From Physocladia obscura (taxonomy: Eukaryota; Chytridiomycota; Chytridiomycetes; Chytridiales; Chytriomycetaceae): a stretch of 11,771 bases of DNA. Of this stretch, positions 1-6,626 are shown in pieces. How positions within the stretch are numbered: position 1 is the stretch's first letter; each line of letters opens with the position of its first letter. A model generated the notes under the pieces. That model did no database searches, was not told the DNA's origin, and saw only the letters and a list, made by a program, of their open reading frames with translations. The translations under genes were made by a program, and so were the position numbers. The stretch lies in the NCBI GenBank assembly GCA_027596945.1, contig JADGJH010001129.1, forward strand, positions 1 to 11,771, written 5' to 3'.

Positions 1-50
1 CATGGAAAGAAACAGCCAGTTGGAAGATTCCAGGGGGTTTAAATTCGAAT

Positions 51-208
51 AAGTCCACATATCTTTCGACTAAGTACCGAGTCCAAAATACATAAATGAA
101 CTGCGTAAATTTTTCCAATAGAAAATTTCTTTATGAAAAGCTTCTAACTTTATAAGTTGGGCTCAGCCAAGTATATGGCTTTTTTTCACTTTATTTCCCT
201 GTAATTTA
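51..208 (+). repeat. dispersed repeat copy 1, inverted relative to 3068-3236
   Basis: Aligned by eye, 51-208 matches the reverse complement of 3068-3236 with roughly 75-80% identity. Shared blocks include AAGTCC[A/G]CATATCTTT, the perfect 15-mer GACTAAGTACCGAGT, and TAAGTTGGGCTCAG followed by [C/T]CAAG. Copy 2 carries about 12 extra bases after CATATCTTT. The reading frames differ and contain stops, so this is not a conserved coding exon. The sequence just before (14-50) looks like a tRNA head (see findings). The two copies bracket the RING gene. The repeat may be a SINE, a terminal inverted repeat, or another dispersed element. Confidence 0.8.
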
Positions 209-1137
209 TTTATTGTACAGAGGAAAAAAATGAAATAAAAAACTAATGAATTTCATAAAGTTTTAGTCATCAGCATAATTTACTGATAGTGGCCGTTTCC
301 GTTCATTTACGCGAATAATTTCTTTGACTGCTGGTAAATTAACAAATGGAACAAAATTTTGATTGCATGGCTCGAGCATGTCAATCATGTCATCTTTTTC
401 GTACAACGGATGCTTTTATGTTTTTTTTGTTTGTTAAAATATAGAAGGTGGAAATCACTTGTTTACTCACAGTTTTTTGCTTTTCTTTGTCGCTTAACAC
501 AACTCGGCAAACAAGAGACTGCAAGTGCAATTCAAGCAAAGTGAACAAGATTGGATATTTGAAGAGAAGCTTTTGTGGATGATGTGTGAGAAAATTGAAA
601 TATATAATCTTAATTACCTGATCGAATGAAGTTGCGTCCATTCCTGACAATACAGGCCAATCATTACTCTATAAAATGTAAGTTTGTAATAAAATAAAGC
701 AATAATCACCAATCAAATCAAGAGCGATTGCGTTAAATGCAACAGCACTTATGAAATGGGTTTGGTCTTTGACAAGAGTAAGCTGGACATACTAAGTGGT
801 CAGACAGAAATTGTTGCATACCAGTTTTTCAAAAGAAAAAAAAAATGAAAGAGGAAGAAACCGGCAAGACATAAATTCCAGCGACTTTTCTACGGCATTT
901 GCAAGTGGAGGCTTCGCAAAAAAAATCAACACCACAAACACGAACCGACGAATCTTTTCCGATGCGGCGGCTGCATTCAGAAAATCCGCAACATCGTTTT
1001 CTAATAATATTAATCAAAAGATAGTTTTTTCATATTTTTAATATATGGTTTTTGTGGTGAATTAATCTGTTGAATCCGATCACAAATACATGCCCATATA
1101 GAAAAAAGCATACATTATGTAGCGACAGTTTGTGGCG
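209..1137. other. gene-free stretch upstream of the RING gene
   Basis: AT-rich DNA with only short open frames, most of them starting at non-ATG codons. Isolated splice-like words occur: GTAAGT at 678-683 just after a TATAAAA at 670-676, and on the minus strand CAG|GTAATT at 617 with TTGCAG ending at 519. None can be assembled into a convincing gene. The frame over 845-1041 is Ser/Asn/Ala-rich but has no recognisable motif. Confidence 0.5.
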
Positions 1138-1203
1138 GTTATCGTGGCTATAAACGGAAGAGCATCAGATTCGTTCTGATTGTGTTCGACTCGCATTATT
1201 TCG
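1138..1203 (+). pseudogene. tRNA-like relic (degenerate tRNA pseudogene or tRNA-derived fragment)
   Basis: The order of tRNA landmarks is present: TGGCTATAAACGGAAGAGC (1145-1163) resembles a D arm with T8, GG in the loop and G10-C25, C11-G24 and T12-A23 pairs. TCAGA/TCTGA can form an anticodon-type stem around a short TTCGT loop (1165-1179), and GTTCGACTC (1184-1192) is an excellent box B core inside a near-pairable T arm. Against a working tRNA: the anticodon loop is too short, the variable loop is missing, and the acceptor strands do not pair. The same stretch includes TATAAA (1149-1154), which could instead be a core promoter word for the RING gene. Confidence 0.35.
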
Positions 1204-1225
1204 AATCAAAGTGAAAAGAAATTGA

Positions 1226-1417
1226 ATGACAAATCAATCACTTGAAACAATATATAGAAAAATTCTGCTTCAAAAAACATGCCATTCTATTGCCACCAGT
1301 GTGAAAGTGTGTTCGAAATCGGGCCAGCTGCGATCACCGCGCAGCCACTTTGTGCTATCTGCGGCTCCGATTTCGTCCAGCAGATTGACGATGATTCCGA
1401 AAACGATAATAACTTGA
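1226..1417 (+). other. upstream ORF overlapping the RING start out of frame
   Basis: An ATG at 1226 opens a 63-codon frame that runs through the RING start codon at 1279 in another frame. Its start context is weak (T at -3), whereas the main start has A at -3. The encoded peptide has no recognisable features. If the transcript begins upstream of 1226 it could dampen translation of the ligase. If transcription starts after 1226 (for example below the TATATA at 1251-1256) it is irrelevant. Confidence 0.3.
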
Positions 1418-2344
1418 ACGATATCAACAATACCGGCAGCAATACCAGTAGCGATCCAGCCCTGGGTTTCGCTCTTCTCACGCGAATGCTGGCGGGAATG
1501 AATTCTGCGTCGCTTTCGGATTCGTCTCAACCTTCTACCGGATTCTCATCTGGCAGATACGATACTCCCGCCGATCGCGATATTAATAATAACAGTAGCA
1601 ACAGCAACAGCAGCACAGGCAATAATGCAACAAGTGCCCAGAATGAAGATGAGCTTGTCCAGCAACAACAGTATCAAGGACAAGAAGAACAAACTTCCGA
1701 TCCCGCCAACCAGCGTCGGCAACGAATTTCCAATTTGGTTGACCTGCTGATGCGTCTGCAAATGCAGCATGAAGGATTCACTGCCGTCTCTCTTGACAGT
1801 GATAACGAAGATTCTGTCAATCCTTTGCTTGGTGGTGGCGGCAGTGGTGTCGGTGCTACATCGCACCCCACACGGGCTGCTCACCCGCTGTTTCGTTTGT
1901 TTGGGGGCATCGGGAATCCCAGAGACTACGTTTTTGGACAAACTGGAATAGATGATATTGTGACTCAACTAATGGAGCAAGCAAACAGGTGCATATGATT
2001 GTATTCACGATTTTTTTTTTTGAATTTCCTTTTTATTGAACATCTTTTATTCTCGTAGAGATAACGCACCTCCACATCTGACTGACGACCAAATTGCTCA
2101 ACTCCCTCGCACAAATGTCCGTGCCGAAGATCTTAGAGAACAGTCGGAATGTGCAGTATGCCAAGACGAATTCTCAAACGAACCTGAAGGAGAAGCTGCA
2201 GTTATTTTGTCCTGCAATCACTATTTCCATCCTGCATGTATTGAAACTTGGCTCAAGTTGAATGCGTCATGCCCTGTTTGCAGAAAGAGTGTCATTTCTT
2301 CAGCTTCATTACCAGCTCATACTCCAGGAAATTCTAATCGGTAG
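1279..2344 (+). CDS. RING-H2 E3 ubiquitin ligase, RNF115/RNF126-like, two exons (1279..1988, 2059..2344)
   Basis: Seen: joining the two exons gives 331 residues. An N-terminal zinc-ribbon pair of CxxC motifs (C5/C8 and C25/C28) is followed by a long Asn/Ser/Gln-rich low-complexity region (about 40-150), a conserved patch (about 205-237, with HPLFRLFGG and DDIVTQLMEQAN), and a C-terminal RING-H2 finger with ligands C268, C271, C289, H291, H294, C297, C308 and C311. Known: this order (N-terminal zinc finger, disordered middle, C-terminal RING-H2) is that of RNF115/BCA2 and RNF126, E3 ligases that ubiquitinate mislocalised or trafficking proteins through E2 enzymes; the N-terminal finger binds ubiquitin or BAG6. 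Inferred: a cytosolic or nuclear E3 with a similar role. The start at 1279 has A at -3 and begins exactly at the zinc finger. An upstream ATG at 1226 opens an overlapping out-of-frame ORF. Length is close to that of the animal proteins. Confidence 0.93.
1989..2058 (+). other. spliceosomal intron of the RING-H2 gene (70 nt, phase 2)
   Basis: The GTGCAT donor follows CAAACAG and the acceptor is TCTCGTAG. Removing 1989-2058 joins AG to A to make an Arg codon and places the RING finger in frame with the N-terminal part, replacing a stop that would follow residue 239. The intron is T-rich with an 11-T run. I see no perfect CTRAY branch site; TTGAAC near 2036-2041 is the nearest candidate. Confidence 0.9.
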
Positions 2345-2612
2345 TCCAAAGTCTGGAATTTTTTCTTTTTTGAAATTTCTTTCGGGTGAGCATACAGGAA
2401 AAAAATGATATTTTCGAAACAAATGGAAGTCAACCCTTCAACTTCTTCTGGTATTTCAGCAACCCTGAATTTTTTATTTCCTACGTATTTCCAACAACAT
2501 GCCCCTTTGGTGGTAAGATTCTGTTTTACAGTTATTTTGCTCGTTGCAGTGGAAATCTTCGTCTGTCGTTTCAACTGAACTCTTTCAATCTCCGCTTGGC
2601 TGCTTTTTCTTA

Positions 2613-3071
2613 TTGTGCCGCTGGGGCACACTTCCACTTGAAGTTATTGACTAATACACTTAACCCATCCACCAAAAACTTTTCATCGTACGCGAGCACC
2701 ACGCGTCCATTGTACCAGTCATCCGTGTCAGAGAATAATCTTGATTTTTGCCACATCTGTTTGCTTGTTGTGGAATCCAACCTGCTTGCGCAAATATGAA
2801 ATTAGCCCTTATTCATCGATGTCATTGCTAGCGTGAAGAAAATCACGATAAACTCTTCTGGCGTTGCAGAAACAGATTCGCAGAATTCATCGGTGGAGAC
2901 AAAGGTAAGTACGACTGCCGGACTGTATTTTTCGGCGAGTTGTTCAAGAATAGACTGGCTGTAGAAGGTTTTGTCGTAAAGGCTAAGGTTATTTAGATTT
3001 GCGTCAGCAAAGACAATTTTTAACACGCTGGAAAGAACTTTGTTGTACAAAATGACCTTTGTTTTCTTAAA
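2613..3071 (-). pseudogene. unrecognised minus-strand coding remnant with one in-frame stop
   Basis: On the minus strand one frame is open from 3071 to 2805 (about 89 codons). It meets a TAA at 2802-2804, then stays open for another 63 codons to a TAA at 2610-2612. The composition is protein-like: an upstream part with NNLSLYDKTFYSQS and a downstream part with TDDWYNGRVVLAYDEKF, balanced in acidic, basic and hydrophobic residues. There is no ATG start; the 5' side runs straight into the dispersed repeat ending at 3068. I do not recognise the family. A CTAAT branch-like word and a GCAAGCAG acceptor-like word near the stop mean that a short intron is an alternative to a nonsense mutation. A third open frame (2637-2317) could be a frameshifted continuation. 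Confidence 0.3.
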
Positions 3072-3236
3072 TTACGTGAAAATAAATTGAAAGAAGGTCA
3101 CATGCTTGACTGAGCCCAACTTAAAAAGTTGGAAGGCTTTGATAAAGAAAGTTGCTTTTGGAATAATTCGCGGCTCATTTTATGCGCTTACTACTCGGTA
3201 CTTAGTCCACCCCATTCATCAAAGATATGCGGACTT
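3068..3236 (-). repeat. dispersed repeat copy 2, inverted relative to 51-208
   Basis: Read on the minus strand from 3236 down to 3068, it aligns with 51-208, including the exact 15-mer GACTAAGTACCGAGT and the block around TAAGTTGGGCTCAG. On the minus strand it is immediately preceded by GGTTCAAGTCC (3241-3231), which matches the tRNA box B consensus. Its far end abuts the possible gene remnant at 2613-3071, as if an insertion had cut it. No target-site duplication is obvious by eye. Confidence 0.8.
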
Positions 3237-3239
3237 GAA

Positions 3240-3258
3240 CCACGTGTATTACACGTGG
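3240..3258. promoter_or_regulatory. perfect 9+1+9 palindrome with two CACGTG boxes
   Basis: CCACGTGTA and TACACGTGG flank a single central T, giving a perfect 19-bp inverted repeat that contains two CACGTG E-box/G-box words (3241-3246 and 3252-3257). CACGTG is the established target of fungal bHLH factors such as the Cbf1 and Pho4 types. It sits 120 bp upstream of the kinase A start codon, next to the dispersed repeat, so it is a plausible operator for that gene. It could equally be a hairpin of the repeat element. Confidence 0.45.
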
Positions 3259-3378
3259 CATAATCACAATCATAAAAACGCTATTTTTTCAACGAGATTT
3301 CTAGAAAATTCCATGAAACTTAGCCACGACTGCGGACTATAAGTTTCAGAAAATCCCTCTTGTCAAAATGTTCCCTCA

Positions 3379-4626
3379 ATGATTGCGAAGGACATGCCGA
3401 CCCACTGTTCTTCCTCCGAAACATTTTCTTCGCGCAGTGAATACACAACTATTAAAAAATGCCGCACGTATCAGAAAGAAAAAGCACGTCTGTATGACGG
3501 ATTCCTGATGGAAGACAAGGCGCGCATTGCTGTAATGCATGCCTTTTCCATGAGTCCCGTGCAGCTGCTCACTGAATATGCAGTAAAACGAGTAATCGGA
3601 TTCGGATCAAACGGTGTTGTTCTGGCAGCAATCGACAACAAAACGCTAGCTCAAGTTGCAATTAAAATTATCTATAAAGACTACGCGTCGTTGCCCCAAT
3701 TAAGTGCACCATCTGAAATTCAAGTTCTCAAACACTTGTCTAGTTTATCTGGAACTACCAGTTTCTCTGAACAGGAATCAAATATTCTGAAATATATTGA
3801 CGATTGGCAAGACCAGCACCACTTTTACCTCGTCACTGAACTGTTTGGCTCCGACTGGCTCCAATCATCCAAACACTCTACTACAGAATCCATTCCACCA
3901 ATCAAATTTATTGTATCACACACAGCATCATCACCAAAAACAACTTTCACCACAGCTCCAACAGCAAGCATAAAAATTACTCTCCCAATGTCAACTGGTT
4001 CTTCAGACTTGTGGGCTTGGGCACACGCACACCGCGCACACGTCTGGGAATCCTCAAATTACACCCACTCAATGCTTCCTCTGCATCCCATTAAGCATAT
4101 TATAAAACGCGTTGCATTAGCCATTGCAAAAGTCCATTCCCTCGGATTTTACCATGGCGACATCAAACTAGAAAACATCCTCGTTAAGTCAACCAGCAGC
4201 AGCAGCAAAAATACAGCGAGTGGCCCCGCCGTTCGCCTTGCAGACTTTGGACATGCGAAATACGTATCGTTTGGGTTCTCGCGGTACGGCACGCAGCAAT
4301 TCGCGCCACCAGAAGTTCTTGCCGACAGTCCATACCGCGAAAATCTAGACGGCCGTGCTGCAGATGTGTTTGCACTGGGGATGTTGATGTACGTGCTGTT
4401 ACATGGTGTTGGAGAGCTTCCAAGTACAGTGTATGCAGTTTTGGAAGGTCGCGTTGGGTATCGGGACCTTGTGCGTGAAGATGGTGGGTTTTATCCATTT
4501 GGTTCGTTGGATGAAGTGGATGGGGATGGACAGGCGTTATTGGATGGAATGTGTATGGTTGACCCTGAGCAACGTATGGACATCCAACAGGTTTTGGCGC
4601 ATTCCTGGCTTTCAGACGTTTTATAA
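3379..4626 (+). CDS. protein kinase A of the local HGD-type paralogue family (415 aa)
   Basis: Seen: a complete kinase fold with glycine loop GFGSNGV (74-80), VAIK lysine K96, likely alpha-C Glu E113, catalytic loop YHGDIKLEN (D261, K263, N266), DFG at 289-291, APPE in place of APE (309-312) and DVFALG (329-334). The catalytic HRD is HGD, so this is a non-RD kinase, but all phosphotransfer residues are present and it is probably active. About 45 residues are inserted between the hinge (TELFGSDWL) and SSDLWAWAHAHR (208-219). Family: Ser/Thr kinase-like; some resemblance to SNF1/PAS-kinase lobes, not assignable to a named family. The start is uncertain: an ATG at 3368 makes a 4-codon uORF ending over this ATG, and 3394 or 3508 are alternatives. 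Homology with kinases B and C begins only at about residue 46. The Ser run near 4195-4206 is an (AGC)4 repeat. Convergent with the GH5 gene. Confidence 0.92.
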   Translation: MIAKDMPTHCSSSETFSSRSEYTTIKKCRTYQKEKARLYDGFLMEDKARIAVMHAFSMSPVQLLTEYAVKRVIGFGSNGVVLAAIDNKTLAQVAIKIIYKDYASLPQLSAPSEIQVLKHLSSLSGTTSFSEQESNILKYIDDWQDQHHFYLVTELFGSDWLQSSKHSTTESIPPIKFIVSHTASSPKTTFTTAPTASIKITLPMSTGSSDLWAWAHAHRAHVWESSNYTHSMLPLHPIKHIIKRVALAIAKVHSLGFYHGDIKLENILVKSTSSSSKNTASGPAVRLADFGHAKYVSFGFSRYGTQQFAPPEVLADSPYRENLDGRAADVFALGMLMYVLLHGVGELPSTVYAVLEGRVGYRDLVREDGGFYPFGSLDEVDGDGQALLDGMCMVDPEQRMDIQQVLAHSWLSDVL

Positions 4627-4642
4627 AAAATTAATTTAGATG

Positions 4643-4648
4643 AATAAA
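4643..4648 (+). terminator. AATAAA polyadenylation signal for kinase A
   Basis: A canonical AATAAA lies 17 nt after the kinase A stop codon, followed by an A run, within the 114-bp convergent gap before the GH5 stop. Confidence 0.5.
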
Positions 4649-4740
4649 AAAAAACGAATTTTTGTAAATTTTTATGTTATACTGATGTCCTTCATAATTC
4701 TTCTCCTTTTCTTCACTCTTTTTCTTTCTTTTCTTTCATA

Positions 4741-6249
4741 TCAATACAGCAACGAAGCTGACACGGTTCCAACGCTGCTGGCGACACATAAAATAATTTG
4801 TGAAGCTGTAGAATATTGACAAGTTCCAAGAGCTCCAGATGTATCAAACTTGACTGTCAACGCGCCTGTCACTAAACTTCGTGGGAAAAATATTTCAGTT
4901 GCTTTGCCAAGGGTTGCTGTATTTTGAGTCCAAGAAAAAGTGACTGTTCGTGCACTTCGATCGAACGTAAATAAGATTGGTACGCCCGCAAACTTACGCG
5001 GCTGTGGTCTAATATCACTCATCTGGGCCCGCGGATTGTTATTTTGATCAACAACACAAAAATCTTCGTTGTTCCAGTCATCTTGTGTGATTGGATTCCA
5101 GTTTGGTGAATAATTCCATTGAGTACCTGAAACTAGGTCTTGATCTAAATAGTTGTAATAGTTGACAATAAGATCGTTGTTGGCCATGGTTCCGATTCCT
5201 CCAAACTCGCCAAAGTGGCAAGGAATTCCAGATCCGTTGTTCCACTTTGTAATAACATCGACGATTATATTGTGCATTGTAATAGCCGTCGGCCAAATTC
5301 CCACGTACGTGTTGAAGACAAATAAAAGTGGGTCGTAATAATGTGGAGAGTATACGACGTTTCCAATCGAAGTAGCAAGAGATGGCAAGAGATTTGTGTC
5401 TGGTGAAAAAACCTCGTTCGAAATTGTGGTGAAAGACGGACATAAGTAAATCAAAGCATTCGGAACATTCTTTCGGATCACAGCAGATGCATTTTGATAC
5501 AATGACGAGATTTGCGTAGCTTCATCTCCCCACGGCTCATTTAACGGTTCAAAAGCAACCACTCCTGGAACGGAAGCCAAACGTGCGGAAACAGAATCAA
5601 CCATCGCGAGATAACTGGCATGCACATTTGACGACGAATTGTAGAAATTATTGTAAGCAGCATTGATGCCATTTTTTGCAGCAGTATCGCTTTGTAAGCT
5701 GAGACCCCAGTCATTACACGACGCGTTGTTCTTTGGCTCCGAGACAGTCACATTCCTTGGAATCGCCCATAACGGAAACCCAGATCCACAGCCGTTTGCA
5801 AGATATCGCGAATAAGCATCAGAGTGGAAGTCAATGTTCACGTAAATCCCCAGGGCCCATAACGCATCAGCAACGCCAACAATGTATTCCAAATATTCAC
5901 TGTCGTATGTTCCTTCAGTCGGCTCATACGCTTCCCAGTAAAACTGGAGCCGCGCAATGTTTGCGCCAAATGTATTCGCGAGAACTTCAAGTTTTGTAGT
6001 GTTTTTGATAGGCATAAAGTCAGGAACTTTACCAGTTCCTGCCAAGTTGAAGCCACGTAGAATCACACTTCGGCCGTCAGATTCTTGGATCCATTTTCCA
6101 ACTGTGGTCAGAAAGCCGGAAGTAGCTGACTGGGTATTGGCATTTGTGATTGTGATTGTGGCGGACGTATAGTTAACTGCTACTCCACCAGCTTCTCCTT
6201 TTTCCAGCAAGCACAAGCCAAGTAACAGCACGCACAATGATTTCCACAT
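4741..6249 (-). CDS. secreted glycoside hydrolase family 5, endoglycoceramidase-like (502 aa)
   Basis: Seen: a signal peptide (about 1-20, hydrophobic core VLLLGLCLL), then a GH5 (beta/alpha)8 barrel. Motifs are DGRSVILRGFNLAG (58-71), DFHSDAYSRYL (140-150), GFPLWAIP (157-164), acid/base in PLNEPW (E238), SPHYYD (H303, Y305), the nucleophile in GEFGG (E348) and the active-site Trp in GTQWNY (W378). The C-terminal 85 residues (PQPRKFAGVPILF onward) fit the beta-sandwich domain found after endoglycoceramidase barrels. Several N-glycosylation sequons are present. Known: GH5 endoglycoceramidases and the related fungal glucosyl/steryl glucosidases retain anomeric configuration and cut glycosphingolipid-type substrates. 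Inferred: an extracellular or vacuolar enzyme acting on glycolipids; exact substrate unknown. All catalytic residues are intact and there is no intron. The ATG is preceded on its own strand by an A tract (6250-6263). Confidence 0.92.
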   Translation of the reverse strand: MWKSLCVLLLGLCLLEKGEAGGVAVNYTSATITITNANTQSATSGFLTTVGKWIQESDGRSVILRGFNLAGTGKVPDFMPIKNTTKLEVLANTFGANIARLQFYWEAYEPTEGTYDSEYLEYIVGVADALWALGIYVNIDFHSDAYSRYLANGCGSGFPLWAIPRNVTVSEPKNNASCNDWGLSLQSDTAAKNGINAAYNNFYNSSSNVHASYLAMVDSVSARLASVPGVVAFEPLNEPWGDEATQISSLYQNASAVIRKNVPNALIYLCPSFTTISNEVFSPDTNLLPSLATSIGNVVYSPHYYDPLLFVFNTYVGIWPTAITMHNIIVDVITKWNNGSGIPCHFGEFGGIGTMANNDLIVNYYNYLDQDLVSGTQWNYSPNWNPITQDDWNNEDFCVVDQNNNPRAQMSDIRPQPRKFAGVPILFTFDRSARTVTFSWTQNTATLGKATEIFFPRSLVTGALTVKFDTSGALGTCQYSTASQIILCVASSVGTVSASLLY

Positions 6250-6263
6250 TTTTTTTTTTTTTT
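6250..6263 (-). promoter_or_regulatory. poly(A) leader tract immediately 5' of the GH5 start codon
   Basis: The plus strand shows an uninterrupted T run directly after CAT at 6247-6249, so the GH5 leader ends in about 14 adenosines touching the ATG. A-rich leaders lower nucleosome occupancy and secondary structure in fungi. Kinase C has a similar A run in its leader. Confidence 0.4.
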
Positions 6264-6307
6264 TGATTTGGTCTCTGTTTTAATCAAAATTCATTATTAT
6301 TTGTCGG

Positions 6308-6462
6308 ATGTGTAAATTTTTCTTCTCATTCCTTTCCTTATTTAATTTCACCTTACTATTGTAAACTCATTTGTATAATCATAAGAATAAAATTCATCTC
6401 TAACTTTATCTTTGTTTCCTTGCAGCGCTGGTGCAAAAAAGAAAATGAGAATAATTTTTTAA
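6308..6462 (+). CDS. candidate spliced micro-ORF with signal-peptide-like sequence (exons 6308..6360, 6426..6462; 29 aa)
   Basis: Seen: an ATG at 6308 starts 17 codons rich in Phe and Leu (begins MCKFFFSFLSLFNF). A GTAAAC donor follows at 6361, a CTAAC branch word at 6400-6404 and a TTTCCTTGCAG acceptor ending at 6425. Splicing this 65-nt intron gives a 29-residue peptide whose hydrophobic stretch ends in LLFAGA, a plausible signal-peptidase site, followed by the basic tail KKKMRIIF and a TAA at 6460-6462. The intron signature is strong and of the same size class as the RING intron. Inferred: a small secreted or membrane peptide transcribed divergently from GH5. It may also be an intron in a noncoding RNA, or chance in AT-rich DNA. 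Confidence 0.25.
6361..6425 (+). other. intron-like element (65 nt): GTAAAC, CTAAC branch, TTGCAG acceptor
   Basis: The donor is GTAAAC. A perfect CTRAC branch-point word (6400-6404) lies 21 nt before the acceptor AG, separated by a pyrimidine-rich tract. This is the cleanest complete intron signature in the window, yet it lies in DNA with no obvious large gene on the plus strand. Confidence 0.4.
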
Positions 6463-6626
6463 AACTTTCAAGATCATGTGACCCAAGCATGACATTTTCT
6501 CAAAATTGCAACATCAAATATGCAAAAACTCTTCATTTATGAAATATAGCATCAATTTAGCTTTTTCAAAATTGAATATTTGAAGAATTGACGCAAACAT
6601 TCTGAAAATATATTCAAATTCAAAGA

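Noticed and set aside
390..650. Minus-strand ORF with CAG|GTAATT donor-like and TTGCAG acceptor-like words (99 nt apart)
   Set aside because: The resulting peptide is short and has no recognisable motif; the branch site is unclear. Not enough to call a gene.
845..1041. Ser/Asn/Ala-rich plus-strand frame before the RING gene
   Set aside because: No domain, no plausible start context, and low complexity.
2386..2799. 137-codon plus-strand ORF downstream of the RING gene
   Set aside because: Begins at GTG, Phe/Ser/Cys-rich like antisense translation, with no motif; the minus strand looks more protein-like.
3106..3342. 78-codon plus-strand ORF upstream of kinase A
   Set aside because: Starts at TTG and consists mostly of the dispersed repeat; the corresponding frame in the other copy is full of stops.
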